Positions 27,852 through 36,361 of a DNA stretch of 41,887 bases are shown one piece after another. The notes beneath the pieces were generated by a model. It was not told the origin of the DNA, searched no databases, and was given only the letters and a program-made list of their open reading frames with translations. Position numbers and translations under genes: made by a program. Source of the stretch: Candidatus Bipolaricaulota bacterium. Lineage in GTDB: Bacteria; Bipolaricaulota; Bipolaricaulia; M55B111. The DNA is taken from contig JAIPHJ010000014.1 of assembly GCA_021735245.1 (NCBI GenBank), positions 1 to 41,887 of the forward strand, read 5' to 3'. Position 1 is the first letter of the stretch, and each line of letters begins with the position of its first letter.

Positions 27852-29060
27852 TTAAAAAGTCCTGGATTTGCTGGCTTTTGGGAGCTCGCTTCTGTCTATT
27901 TCCCGTCCCTCCACGAAAACTTTCTTTACGTTATTTTCCATGTCGAAGATGGAACCGTCCATAACGAGAAAGTCTCCGTCCTTACCGGGCTCAAGCGATC
28001 CCACCCTGTCATCTATTCCGGCTATTCTGGCGCTGTTAATCGTAATTGCCTTCAGGGCATCCATTTTATCCATTCCCTCTCTCACAGCGAAGATAGCCAG
28101 CAGGGGAAGGTACTGAATCGGGATAACGGGAGAATCAGTCGTAATAGCCACCCTGACTCCTGCGTCCGCCAGTATACCGTGAGTTTTGAACGTTCTCTCG
28201 ATTAGCTCTCTTTTCCCCCTCGGTGTCAAACTGGGTCCGACTACGGCATCCACTTCACGTTCCGCGAGGAAATCGGCTATCTTATGGCCTTCCGTACAGT
28301 GCTCTATAGAATAGTCAAGGTCGAACTCCTCTGCTATCCTGATAGCCGTGACGATATCATCAGCTCGGTGAGCATGAATTTTTGCTTTCAAATCACCTCT
28401 AAGCACCGGTAGCAGGGCTTCCAGCTTGTAATCTTTTTTAAACGTATTTTCCTCTCCCTGCTCCTCTTTTCTCTTCATATAATCTTTCGCGTCGAATAGA
28501 GCTTTCCTCAATGTGGCTCCCGTACCTATTCTCGTGCTCGGAATTCTATCCTTATCTCTGTAGACCCGTTTCGGGTTCTCGCCCGTAGCCATCTTCATAG
28601 CAGTCGGATCCCGAATTAAAAGTTCGTCCAGTACTATAGAGCCTGAAGTCTTTACAGCGGCAAACTGACCACCAACAACGTTGCCGGACCCCGGACCCGT
28701 GTTCACAGTTGTGACGCCTGCATTTACGGCGTCCTGAAGGCCTAGCCCTGACGGATTTATCCCGTCTACGGCCTTCACCTGAGGCGTTACCGGATCGGTC
28801 ATCTCGTTGGTATCCTCACCCTCCCATCCCTCTCCTTCTTCGTGCATCCCCACGTGAGTATGGGCATCCACGAGGCCCGGTATAACCGTGCGATCGTCAA
28901 AATCCAGCACTTCGGTATCCTCTGGAACCTTTTCCGACTCGTAGGGCCCGACGTAGTCTATCTTCCCTCCTTTTAAAACCAATAGCCCGTCAGTAACCTC
29001 GCCTTCCTCCCCCATCGTAATTATTTCACTCGCTCTAAACGCTTGAGTAATTTTAACCAC
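27852..29060 (-). CDS. Metal-dependent amidohydrolase, imidazolonepropionase-like
   Basis: 402 aa. Amidohydrolase superfamily: a beta-sandwich N-terminus, then the metal-binding HTH (H67, H69), further His in IHAHRADD and IEHCTEGH, and the TTDSP aspartate. The closing PGKDGDFLVMDGSIFD stretch is typical of imidazolonepropionase-like and related hydrolases. Substrate unknown; no histidine-degradation genes are nearby. The annotated start is GTG at 29060; a GAGGA element touches it with no spacing, so the true start could be a few codons downstream. It heads the minus-strand set amidohydrolase-xseA-xseB-fadD. Confidence 0.8.
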   Translation of the reverse strand: MVKITQAFRASEIITMGEEGEVTDGLLVLKGGKIDYVGPYESEKVPEDTEVLDFDDRTVIPGLVDAHTHVGMHEEGEGWEGEDTNEMTDPVTPQVKAVDGINPSGLGLQDAVNAGVTTVNTGPGSGNVVGGQFAAVKTSGSIVLDELLIRDPTAMKMATGENPKRVYRDKDRIPSTRIGTGATLRKALFDAKDYMKRKEEQGEENTFKKDYKLEALLPVLRGDLKAKIHAHRADDIVTAIRIAEEFDLDYSIEHCTEGHKIADFLAEREVDAVVGPSLTPRGKRELIERTFKTHGILADAGVRVAITTDSPVIPIQYLPLLAIFAVREGMDKMDALKAITINSARIAGIDDRVGSLEPGKDGDFLVMDGSIFDMENNVKKVFVEGREIDRSELPKASKSRTF

Positions 29061-29251
29061 TCCTCGAGTAATCTATTTTTATTTTGATAAACAAGTTCCG
29101 CCTTAAAACACTCTTCTCCGTAATTCCCCATCATACTGAACTATTATTTAGACGGGATAACAACTAAATATAACTTAATCGGACCGAATCTTAAACAAAT
29201 TGCGGCAATCCAAACTCTCATTCTATGGAGTTCTCGATCGCTACCCTGACC

Positions 29252-29274
29252 CGTCCAATTAGTCGAATTGGACG
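29252..29274. promoter_or_regulatory. Perfect 9-bp inverted repeat between divergent genes (operator candidate)
   Basis: CGTCCAATT, a 5-bp centre (AGTCG) and AATTGGACG form an exact dyad. It lies 35 bp upstream of the promoter at 29309-29338 and about 190 bp upstream of the amidohydrolase start, where a transcription factor could control either direction. No T-run follows, so it is not a terminator. Confidence 0.5.
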
Positions 29275-29308
29275 AACTATAAAGAACAACCCCGGGAAAA
29301 ATACGATC

Positions 29309-29338
29309 TTGACTTCAGGCACCGGTTTTACTTATAAT
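29309..29338 (+). promoter_or_regulatory. Strong promoter ahead of the PEPCK-like gene leader
   Basis: TTGACT (29309-29314), an 18-bp spacer and TATAAT (29333-29338). Transcription would begin near 29345, about 435 nt before the PEPCK-like coding start and just before a ribosome-binding site and ATG at 29361. A second, weaker pair lies downstream at 29682-29710. Confidence 0.7.
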
Positions 29339-29360
29339 ACTTTAGTTTTTTGAGGCTATC

Positions 29361-29450
29361 ATGAACAATTTGAACCAAAATTTAACAAGGAATTTCAACA
29401 AAGCTTTCGATTCGAACCCCGGTAATACGGGGGATAGGCTTCCCCTATAA
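29361..29450 (+). CDS. Possible short ORF in the PEPCK-like leader (29 aa)
   Basis: ATG at 29361 with TGAGG 5 nt upstream, running 29 codons to TAA at 29448-29450. It begins about 16 nt after the predicted transcription start. The peptide is rich in Asn (eight of 29 residues) and has no known motif. The well-placed promoter and ribosome-binding site are the only support. It may be a leader peptide or chance. Confidence 0.3.
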   Translation: MNNLNQNLTRNFNKAFDSNPGNTGDRLPL

Positions 29451-29554
29451 TTCCTACCTGCTCCCACCGATTTTCGGTTTTCGCTGTCGGATCTCGAAAA
29501 GGTAATAACCCCCGCACCAGGGGCCTGCAACAAAAACCCAGTGAGGTGAAAAAC

Positions 29555-29656
29555 ATGTTCTTTACCGAGAATAGACCAAGTATCCACCATCAATCAGGAA
29601 AAGTACCAGTGGAGACCTTACGAGATCATCCGCTCATTACTGATAATCACCAATGA
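29555..29656 (+). CDS. Possible short ORF in the PEPCK-like leader (33 aa)
   Basis: ATG at 29555, stop TGA at 29654-29656. Its ribosome-binding region GTGAGGTGAAAAAC is nearly the same as that of the downstream PEPCK-like gene (GGAGGTGAAAAACC), which suggests real translation or a duplicated start region. The peptide is polar, with several His and Pro residues, and matches nothing I recognise. Confidence 0.35.
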   Translation: MFFTENRPSIHHQSGKVPVETLRDHPLITDNHQ

Positions 29657-29681
29657 ATACGGTTAAGTCGCTAATTGAACG

Positions 29682-29749
29682 TTGAATATCGTATTCTGTA
29701 TGCGTACAACCAGCCGATTCGTAACCAGGGGGTGCCCTGGAGTCTCGGC
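29682..29749 (+). promoter_or_regulatory. Second promoter and two-tier hairpin before the PEPCK-like gene
   Basis: TTGAAT (29682-29687), 17 bp and TACAAC (29705-29710) form a moderate promoter. It is followed by a hairpin: outer stem GCCGA (29713-29717) with TCGGC (29745-29749), inner stem CCAGGG (29725-29730), loop GGTG, CCCTGG (29735-29740). A transcript begun here at about 29717 would lose part of the outer stem, while one from the upstream promoter would keep it. Confidence 0.4.
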
Positions 29750-29780
29750 CAGTTTTGAAAATTTATGGAGGTGAAAAACC

Positions 29781-31550
29781 TTGCAAACCAACCAACTATC
29801 CTGGGCTCGTAATCAGGCTTTACTTAACGTTAGAGAACAGCCCTGTACGACTGAAAAAGAACTACTGCAGAGTAATCCTGCCCAAAAAGTCATACTGAAA
29901 TACATTGAGAAACTGAAAGACGACCAATCTAGACTGCTGCAGGTTTTGCCGGACGATCTTGCCGATCAACCGGCTCCCACGATAACCGAAAGAATACATC
30001 CGGTGCTGATCGACCTGCTGGAGAATCCCCTCACTGAGGTAGGGCCAAAATCAGAACTGGGGGAGAGGATTTTACAGCACAGAGGAAAATTTCACCAATT
30101 TATCGAAAAGCTGTACGACTTCTGGCGAGAATATACCAGGTTCCTGGTGAAATGGACGGGATACGGCTCCAGCGAAGAAGGTACCCGCCCCTATCTTCAG
30201 TTTAACCGGGAGCTCGACGAATTAACTGAACTGGTTCGCTCTTCTTACCGGTCAATAGCCGAAAATATCACCAATTCACATCCAATAGTTTACCGCCAGG
30301 TTTCCGCCGGGTTCGAGGTCGGTTTGGCCGTGGATAAGAAGGAGTTCCAGTATCCGAGTTTCCTCAGAAAAAAATTCGGTCAGGTCCCGGTCATAGAACA
30401 GGTAACTATCGAGCCGCCATTTGTAATCGACCCCCCAATGAATAAGCGCACGGGCAGGTTCCGGGAGACCGATCGTAACCCCCTGAAGAATACTGAAATA
30501 AATCCCCAGAACTGGCTCTGCTATCCCGCAAAGGTCGGCGATCTTAGAATCGACGTATTCTTTCACCAGGATTTTCTAGATCTGGGAGCTTCTTTAGCCA
30601 ATCTATTCGAGCTGGTGACAGGGGAAGACCTTGAGGGGAGTCCTGACGCAATCTACGCTTACGGAATTGATCCTTCTAATATGAAAGACTACGGGGATCT
30701 TCCCACAGTATTTTATCAGGACGAGGAAAATGAAATGCTCTACGGCGCTTTACCGAGGGAGGATAGATTTGGCTACTTTGGCTACGTAAAGAAGATGATG
30801 CTAACTCTCCACAACATCATTGCAATGAAAAGAGGACGCCTTCCTCTCCACGGTGCAATGACCAGGATATTCTTCAAAGACATGAATCCCGTTTCAATAG
30901 CAATCCTGGGGGGTTCCGGAGCCGGTAAATCCGAGACCCTCGAGGCATTCCGGGTAATAGCCGAAGACTCAATTCAGGAAATGGAAATAATCTGTGACGA
31001 CATGGGCTCTCTGGGAATTGACGAGGACGGGCGAATCCTGGGCTACGGTACGGAAACCGGGGCATTCGTGAGGCTGGACGATCTCCAGAAGGGGTACGCT
31101 TTCAGCCAGCTGGACAGGTCGATATTCATGAGTCCCCAGAGGACGAATGCCCGGGCTCTGATGCCGGTAGCCCCAATTGAGAAAGTCCTCGAAGGAGTAC
31201 CGATAGATTACCTCTTTTACGCTAACAACTACGAGGAAGTGGATTCCGAACACCCGACAGTAGAAAAAATCTCCACTCCCGAAAATGCCCTGTCTGTATT
31301 CAGCGAGGGAGCCCGGATGTCAAAAGGAACGACCACCGAGAAAGGTCTGAGCCACACCTACTTCGCGAACCCATTTGGGCCACCACAGTTCAAAGAAACC
31401 CACGACGAGCTGGCAAATGAATTTTTTGGGCAGCTCTTCAGCGACGAGATATTCGTGGGTCAGCTAAGAACGAGACTGGGCATCAAGGGTATGGAGACGG
31501 AAGGCCCGGAAAAGGCCGCCAAAAATCTACTGAAACTGGTAAGGGATTAA
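29781..31550 (+). CDS. PEP carboxykinase-like P-loop protein
   Basis: 589 aa. TTG start at 29781 with a strong GGAGGTGA site 6 nt upstream. The C-terminal half resembles the PEPCK/HPr-kinase superfamily: a RGRLPLHGA segment, a P-loop GGSGAGKSE (377-385), and a CDDMG stretch (about 408-412) in the place where ATP-PEPCKs have their metal-binding aspartates. The N-terminal 200 residues are helical and unfamiliar. It is not a canonical ATP- or GTP-PEPCK, since the usual GLSGTGKTT loop is altered. Possible roles are gluconeogenic PEP formation or a regulatory kinase; the substrate is unknown. It is a single gene ended by a strong terminator. Confidence 0.6.
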   Translation: MQTNQLSWARNQALLNVREQPCTTEKELLQSNPAQKVILKYIEKLKDDQSRLLQVLPDDLADQPAPTITERIHPVLIDLLENPLTEVGPKSELGERILQHRGKFHQFIEKLYDFWREYTRFLVKWTGYGSSEEGTRPYLQFNRELDELTELVRSSYRSIAENITNSHPIVYRQVSAGFEVGLAVDKKEFQYPSFLRKKFGQVPVIEQVTIEPPFVIDPPMNKRTGRFRETDRNPLKNTEINPQNWLCYPAKVGDLRIDVFFHQDFLDLGASLANLFELVTGEDLEGSPDAIYAYGIDPSNMKDYGDLPTVFYQDEENEMLYGALPREDRFGYFGYVKKMMLTLHNIIAMKRGRLPLHGAMTRIFFKDMNPVSIAILGGSGAGKSETLEAFRVIAEDSIQEMEIICDDMGSLGIDEDGRILGYGTETGAFVRLDDLQKGYAFSQLDRSIFMSPQRTNARALMPVAPIEKVLEGVPIDYLFYANNYEEVDSEHPTVEKISTPENALSVFSEGARMSKGTTTEKGLSHTYFANPFGPPQFKETHDELANEFFGQLFSDEIFVGQLRTRLGIKGMETEGPEKAAKNLLKLVRD

Positions 31551-31618
31551 TACTACCAAAAATCACCGAACTAGTTCCGTTTACTGGTGGGTTTCTTTAC
31601 TCCTGCCCCGGAGATAAA

Positions 31619-31646
31619 AAAGCCCCGTCAATATTGACGGGGCTTT
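31619..31646. terminator. Perfect bidirectional intrinsic terminator
   Basis: A 28-bp perfect palindrome (arms AAAGCCCCGTCAAT and its exact complement) with A/T runs on both sides. It lies 68 bp after the PEPCK-like stop and 97 bp after the gdhA stop on the other strand, serving both convergent genes. It is the only clear intrinsic terminator in the window. Confidence 0.92.
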
Positions 31647-31743
31647 ACGTATTATTCGAGACAAACCAAAAGAATAAGGCGACAAAAACTGATTCCGGGC
31701 CTCTTATCCGCCTAAATTAATATTTGCTAGAGGATCTCAGGTC

Positions 31744-33009
31744 TTAAACCCATCCTCTTAATTCCATCGCCCTGGCCAGCTTCTCGATCGAGACCATATA
31801 GGCAGCCGTTCTGTTGTCGACACCTTCTTCCTGAGCTCTATTGTGAACGTCGGCAAAAGCTTTGGTCATCTTCTTGTCCAATCGCTCGTAGACCTCTGCC
31901 TCGGACCAGTAGTACCTATTTCTGTTCTGGACCCACTCAAAGTATGAAACCGTCACCCCACCTGCATTGCAGAGAAAATCGGGTATTATGTAGATTCCTT
32001 TTTGGTTCAGAATATCGTCCGCCTCGGGAGTAGTGGGACCGTTCGCCGCCTCGGCTATTATGTCTGCCTTTACCTCGTCGGCGTTCTCTTGGGTTAAGAC
32101 GTTTTCAATAGCTGCAGGGATTAAGATATCCACATCCAGTTCAAGTAACTTTTTGTTTCCCTCCTCGATATCTCCCAGGTACTCTACCCCTTCCATCTCT
32201 TTGGAGAAGACTCCGTGGGCTTTCATGTTATCCTTAACTTTACTGTAGCAAATACCGTCTTCGGAGTAGATGGCCCCCTCTTCGTCACCTATAGCTACCA
32301 CTTTAGCCCCGAGTTGCTCTTCCATTAACTTATGCACGTAAGAACCAACGTTACCGTAACCCTGAACCGCAATCGTTGCTTGGTCGAGGGACCTGTTTAA
32401 CTTATTCGCGGCTTCCCGAATGGTATAAATTACTCCCCGGGCCGTCGCGTCACCCCGCCCCAGGGAACCGCCAACCTCTACAGGTTTACCCGTTATTACG
32501 CCAGGAGCGTTAACACCTTTGATCTTGCTAAATTCGTCCATCATCCACGCCATCGTTTGAGAGGTAGTATATACGTCGGGAGCGGGTATATCTTTATCCG
32601 GACCAATATAATCCGAGATCGCGCATATATACGACCTGGACACCCTCTCCATCTCTCTCTCCGACAGCTGATTTGGGGAGCAAACGACCCCTCCTTTGCC
32701 CCCGCCATAAGGAATATCAGCCACGGCGGTTTTCCAGGTCATCCAGGCGGCTAACGCTTTGACGGTATCAAGAGTTTCATTAGGGTGAAATCTCAACCCC
32801 CCTTTAGTCGGTCCCAGCGCGTCATTGTATTGAACCCTGTATCCTTTAAACGTTTTAGAAGATCCATCATCCATCTTTACTTGAAAGTTTACGATGAAAG
32901 TCCGCATGGGCTTCCTTAACGCCTGATGGATCGACTCTTCCAGATCCAAAGCCTCCGCAGCTTTGTCCAACTGCCGCTGGACCGTTTTGAACGGATTCAT
33001 TTCCTTCAT
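31744..33009 (-). CDS. gdhA: Glutamate dehydrogenase
   Basis: 421 aa, usual for the 48-50 kDa class (GluDH or Leu/Val-type fold). It interconverts glutamate with 2-oxoglutarate and ammonium. Key residues are seen: K69 in GPTKGGLRFHP, K93, the catalytic K105 in PYGGGKGGV, D145 in DIPAPD, and the dinucleotide fold at GYGNVG (about 218-223). Cofactor preference is not read safely. A GAGGGGG site and its own promoter precede the ATG. It begins the amino-acid region, where it can supply glutamate for the transaminase and threonine genes. Confidence 0.93.
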   Translation of the reverse strand: MKEMNPFKTVQRQLDKAAEALDLEESIHQALRKPMRTFIVNFQVKMDDGSSKTFKGYRVQYNDALGPTKGGLRFHPNETLDTVKALAAWMTWKTAVADIPYGGGKGGVVCSPNQLSEREMERVSRSYICAISDYIGPDKDIPAPDVYTTSQTMAWMMDEFSKIKGVNAPGVITGKPVEVGGSLGRGDATARGVIYTIREAANKLNRSLDQATIAVQGYGNVGSYVHKLMEEQLGAKVVAIGDEEGAIYSEDGICYSKVKDNMKAHGVFSKEMEGVEYLGDIEEGNKKLLELDVDILIPAAIENVLTQENADEVKADIIAEAANGPTTPEADDILNQKGIYIIPDFLCNAGGVTVSYFEWVQNRNRYYWSEAEVYERLDKKMTKAFADVHNRAQEEGVDNRTAAYMVSIEKLARAMELRGWV

Positions 33010-33045
33010 TTTATGCCCCCTCTTGGGATAATTATGGTACTGTCA

Positions 33046-33074
33046 ATACTATTGTTACTATATTCACAGTTCAA
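33046..33074 (-). promoter_or_regulatory. Promoter of gdhA
   Basis: Minus strand: TTGAAC (33074-33069), 17-bp spacer, TAGTAT (33051-33046). The predicted start near 33039 gives a 30-nt leader containing a GAGGGGG ribosome-binding site. Confidence 0.6.
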
Positions 33075-33443
33075 TGTAAAACTAGTCCGTCTTTGGTTCA
33101 CTTACCGGGCCACTCTTCAATTATTTCGCGATCAATTTCTTTGTCGCCGCAAGCCCAATTAAAAGGTGTCGGAGACTCTTTGGCCAGTCTCTTCGCCCAT
33201 CTCGTAGGGCTCAAGGTCGCCCCACTCCTTCGGGCTCGTAACCCCCGACGAGGAGACCGAACTTTAAATCAGCCCGGCTCGGTCGAGATTTTCTTTCAGC
33301 TTCGAGTCAAGAACCCCGCCACAAGGGACGAGTTTTGTAGAAAACTCCTTTTAAAAGAGTTTTTTCGGTCTTTTCAAATCAAGACCCAGCAGCGTTTGTT
33401 AAATCGGCCTTAATTGCTGATAAAGCGCCCTTTCTTTTTACCA
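33075..33443. other. Long non-coding gap between the aminotransferase and gdhA
   Basis: About 370 bp without a supportable gene. A plus-strand frame of 106 codons (33093-33413) has no ribosome-binding site and no domain. On the minus strand a start-less frame of some 30 codons ends near 33162 and could be relic sequence. A stem AAAACTC/GAGTTTT around 33341-33365, with T-runs on both sides, is a weak terminator candidate for the aminotransferase gene. The gap may hold the remains of a mobile element. Confidence 0.4.
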
Positions 33444-34535
33444 CTAGAGACTCCTCCAGACCTTTCCAAGTCTTTTTATTCCCTCCTCTATCCTGTCGGG
33501 AGAAAGTGCGGGAAAAGGAAGTCTAACGAACCCTTCACCCCCTCGATCGGGAAAGAATCCTGCGGGTGAAGCAAGAACCAGGTTTTCTTCTTCTGCCCGA
33601 CTATAGAACCTGTCCACCTCGGTGTTATCGGGAAGCCACAGTCCGACAAAAAACCCTCCCTGAGCCCTGACCCAGTCTGCTTCGGGGAAGTACTTGTCCA
33701 GACTTTCTAAAGTAGCTTTGAGCCGGGGACCGTACAGTCTAACTAATTCCTCGATGTTTTTCTCCAGCCAACCTTCTTCTACCAGTTGGTTTACCACTCC
33801 CTGACTGAGCAGGCTGGGAGTAATATAAGTATCCTCCGCGTAGACGGCAAGATCATTTATTATTTTCGGATCACCCAGAACCCAGCCCACTCTCATTCCC
33901 GGCCCAACTAACTTGCTGAACGACGACATCTGCACCACCCCTTCCGGGTTGAAACTCCTCAGCGTAGATTTTTCCCCTCCCCGGTACCTCAGTTTCCGAT
34001 AGGGGGAATCTTCCACCACCAGAGTTCCATGCTTCGCCGTTAATCTAGCTACCTGTTCCCTCTTCTTCCCAGTAGCACATACACCCGTCGGATTTTGAAA
34101 GTCGGGAATGGTGTAGAGGAGCTTGGGCCGGTGAGTCTCGAGCAGAACTTCCAGTTCCTCCAGATTCGGACCGTCTTTCTCAAGTTCTACCCCTTGAACC
34201 TCCGCCCCCACCCGATTAAATATCGTTAGGGCTCTATCGTAAGAAGGACTCTCCACTAACACGTTATCACCCGGGTCGACGACCAGATTAGCGATCATAT
34301 CCAGGATTTGAAGAGAGCCGTTACCAACCAGTACCCCCTCGCTCGTGGCGTCCTCGTACCGATCGGCCAGCCTCTCCCTTAGTGGAGAGAATCCCTTAGA
34401 GTCCCCGTATTGAAGGAGTGAATGCCCGTACCGACCCATTACTTCCTTCGTTACTTCACCTATTTTCCTTCCCGGCAGGGATTCAGCTGCGGGAACTCCG
34501 CGGTTAAAAGAAATCTTTTCCCTGACGTCCTTCAT
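33444..34535 (-). CDS. Class I/II PLP aminotransferase, LysN/MocR-like
   Basis: 363 aa, without the GntR DNA-binding domain of true MocR regulators. PLP-binding residues are clear: N148 in QNPTG, D176, the Schiff-base lysine K208 in SSFSKLVGPGMR and R215. It resembles 2-aminoadipate/aromatic aminotransferases of the LysN/ARO8 group. Its place between glutamate dehydrogenase and aspartokinase suggests aspartate formation from oxaloacetate, but that specificity is inferred. A GAGGGGG site precedes the start at 34535; an ATG 4 nt earlier is out of frame. It is separated by 670 bp from lysC. Confidence 0.82.
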   Translation of the reverse strand: MKDVREKISFNRGVPAAESLPGRKIGEVTKEVMGRYGHSLLQYGDSKGFSPLRERLADRYEDATSEGVLVGNGSLQILDMIANLVVDPGDNVLVESPSYDRALTIFNRVGAEVQGVELEKDGPNLEELEVLLETHRPKLLYTIPDFQNPTGVCATGKKREQVARLTAKHGTLVVEDSPYRKLRYRGGEKSTLRSFNPEGVVQMSSFSKLVGPGMRVGWVLGDPKIINDLAVYAEDTYITPSLLSQGVVNQLVEEGWLEKNIEELVRLYGPRLKATLESLDKYFPEADWVRAQGGFFVGLWLPDNTEVDRFYSRAEEENLVLASPAGFFPDRGGEGFVRLPFPALSPDRIEEGIKRLGKVWRSL

Positions 34536-34539
34536 TCAT

Positions 34540-35205
34540 AACCCCCTCTTTAAACCCTGTCATGAATTATCAATAAAACAACTACTTGACTCTCCTGGAA
34601 CGCAGTACTCAATTGAGTGCCGGGTGCCGCCTAATAATCTAATTAACTGCTTCGTTCCCGGGGCGTACCCTGGCGGATCTCGGCTATCTTTGGTAATCAC
34701 TGCCCCAGAAGCGTCGCTGAGAAAGTCCCCATTGCAGGTTCTTTCGTGCACTAATTCAGGCAACACTAACACGATGAAACTCTTAACGGGGCTAGAGTTA
34801 CTCCCCAGATCGCGGTCACATAAACCAGTCCTTAAAAATTTCCCCTGAACTTTGGCAGTATAGACGCATAGACGCTGGAACGCTATTTCTCCGCCGATAC
34901 CAAAAGTACCGGTACTGGTCTTAACTTGCAAGATATATAAAAATTATGGACTGATCTAGATTTTTGTGGAACGATAGGATTACAGAAGCCCGGAGAGAGT
35001 GGGTCGAGAAGAGATTAATCCCCCAGCTACCGCAAGAACTATCCAGACAATAACGGGAAAAATTTCCTCACCCGCAGGACAGGGAGGTAAGTACCCCGCC
35101 TCTAAAGAGACGAAGTCGGGGAATGGATAAACATCCGATATACCTCTCTCTCGGGGAGCGGTTCTCTCTGGACAAACTTAAACAGGATACCATTCCCCGG
35201 GAGTT
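34540..35205. other. Long structured non-coding gap between lysC and the aminotransferase
   Basis: No credible gene in about 665 bp. A minus-strand frame of 123 codons (34560-34931) lacks a ribosome-binding site and family features. Seen directly: a long stem GGGGAATGG/CCATTCCCC on the minus strand within about 35120-35200; a hairpin CCCCG...CGGGG around 35095-35125; a tandem AGACGC-AT-AGACGC near 34862-34875; and a 9-bp direct repeat CTGGAACGC at 34595-34603 and 34875-34883. A start-less minus-strand frame of about 65 codons ends near 34980. It may be a regulatory RNA or a decayed insertion; I cannot assign it to a family. Confidence 0.4.
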
Positions 35206-36330
35206 TCAATAAAACAGATCATAGATACGGCGGACTACTTTTGATTCCATTTCCGGTTTTACGACGAACTGGACTGCTTCGGGTTCAACCTTCTTTTCTA
35301 CGTAGTTTGCCCGCCCCACTACCTCTATCGCCCTATTGAATAGATCGTCCGACCTATCGGGAAGTGTGGAGACGGCGGTCACCAGCGAAACGGGTTCGGG
35401 GTCAAAGTCCGATAATTCACTCTGAGCCTTCTCCCTGACCAGATAGAACTCACCTTCATCCCCTTCTAACACTACCCGGACCGATCCTTTGCCGCATTCA
35501 GAATTTTCCTTCTGTGCAAAACCCGGGTCCTTTACCAATCCGCAGCTGGACATTACAGATATCCCAAGCGGTGTACGTTCGGAAGAAGGCCTACCGTTTA
35601 CCAAAGTTTCTCCGTTCCCCCAGGAACACTTAATGGAAAAAGGTATTTCGTATTCATTGGCCGCCGAGACGGCTCGGGGATGGATGATGTTAGAGCCGCT
35701 AGCGGACAGTTTCAGTAACGCGTCCCGGGGAATGGCCTCAAAAAACGGGGGATCATTCACCCTGCCCGGATCGACCACGGCCACTCCGGGTACGTCAGTA
35801 TATACCTCCACCCTGTCCGCATTCACGGCCCCACCGACCTTTAAGGCAGTTGTGTCGCTTCCACCTCGGCCCAGGGTAGTGACCTCGCCTTTGCTGGTTC
35901 TACCCTGGAAACCCGCAAGTACCACGGATTTACCCCGGGCCATATACTCGTCCATTCTTCCGGTATCTACCTCGCAAATTCTTGCATCACCGAATTCTCG
36001 GTCCGTAAGTATGCCTGCCTGATAACCCGTCATTGGCACGGCATCGTAACCCGCCACGTCAAGGTAATGGGAAAACAGAGATGCGGATATTACCTCGCCA
36101 CAGGACATCATAAGATCCTGTTTCAACGGATCGATTTCCGGGGATACGTCCCTCATGAGTTCTATCAACGTGTCCGTAGCATAAGGATCACCGCCTCTCC
36201 CCAGAGCGGAGACAACCGAAATAACTTCGTTACCCTCCTCCAGATCGTCAATTACCTTTTCAACGGCTAATTTTATCCTTTCCTCGGTCTGGAGGGACGT
36301 ACCTCCGAATTTTTTTACTATTCTGGTCAT
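35206..36330 (-). CDS. lysC: Aspartate kinase with reduced regulatory region
   Basis: 374 aa, some 30-80 residues shorter than usual. Phosphorylates aspartate, the entry to Thr, Met and Lys synthesis. The catalytic domain is intact: KFGGTS (7-12), the MSCGE block, the FQGRTSKGEVTTLGRGGSDTTA stretch (split here by position about 145-165) and TDVPGV. From about residue 265 the ACT-containing end is short and poorly matched, with one clear ACT-like segment at the C-terminus, so feedback binding may be weak or altered. It lies 31 bp after asd on the same strand. Confidence 0.9.
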   Translation of the reverse strand: MTRIVKKFGGTSLQTEERIKLAVEKVIDDLEEGNEVISVVSALGRGGDPYATDTLIELMRDVSPEIDPLKQDLMMSCGEVISASLFSHYLDVAGYDAVPMTGYQAGILTDREFGDARICEVDTGRMDEYMARGKSVVLAGFQGRTSKGEVTTLGRGGSDTTALKVGGAVNADRVEVYTDVPGVAVVDPGRVNDPPFFEAIPRDALLKLSASGSNIIHPRAVSAANEYEIPFSIKCSWGNGETLVNGRPSSERTPLGISVMSSCGLVKDPGFAQKENSECGKGSVRVVLEGDEGEFYLVREKAQSELSDFDPEPVSLVTAVSTLPDRSDDLFNRAIEVVGRANYVEKKVEPEAVQFVVKPEMESKVVRRIYDLFY

Positions 36331-36361
36331 TATAGCTTAGTAGCTCCTTACGGCGTTCAGC

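Noticed and set aside
29395-29425. tRNA-like GATTCGAACCCC, suggestive of a T-arm
   Set aside because: Neither strand offers matching 5-bp stem bases or an acceptor and anticodon arm at the right distance.
29725-29745. GGGGGTGCCC resembling the start of a TPP riboswitch (also near 14480)
   Set aside because: The required CUGAGA and ACCUGAUCUGG-type elements are missing; the bases are explained by simple hairpins.
34560-34931. 123-codon minus-strand frame in the lysC-aminotransferase gap
   Set aside because: No ribosome-binding site, mixed composition and no domain; the DNA is better explained as non-coding.
34560-34960. Possible known structured RNA (T-box, SRP, RNase P, tmRNA, lysine or cobalamin riboswitch) upstream of the aminotransferase
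   Set aside because: I checked for their core sequences on both strands and found only partial look-alikes; no confident match.
35489-36022. 177-codon frame antisense to lysC, and similar long antisense frames in ribD and hflX
   Set aside because: They lie wholly inside conserved genes on the other strand and mirror their codon pattern.
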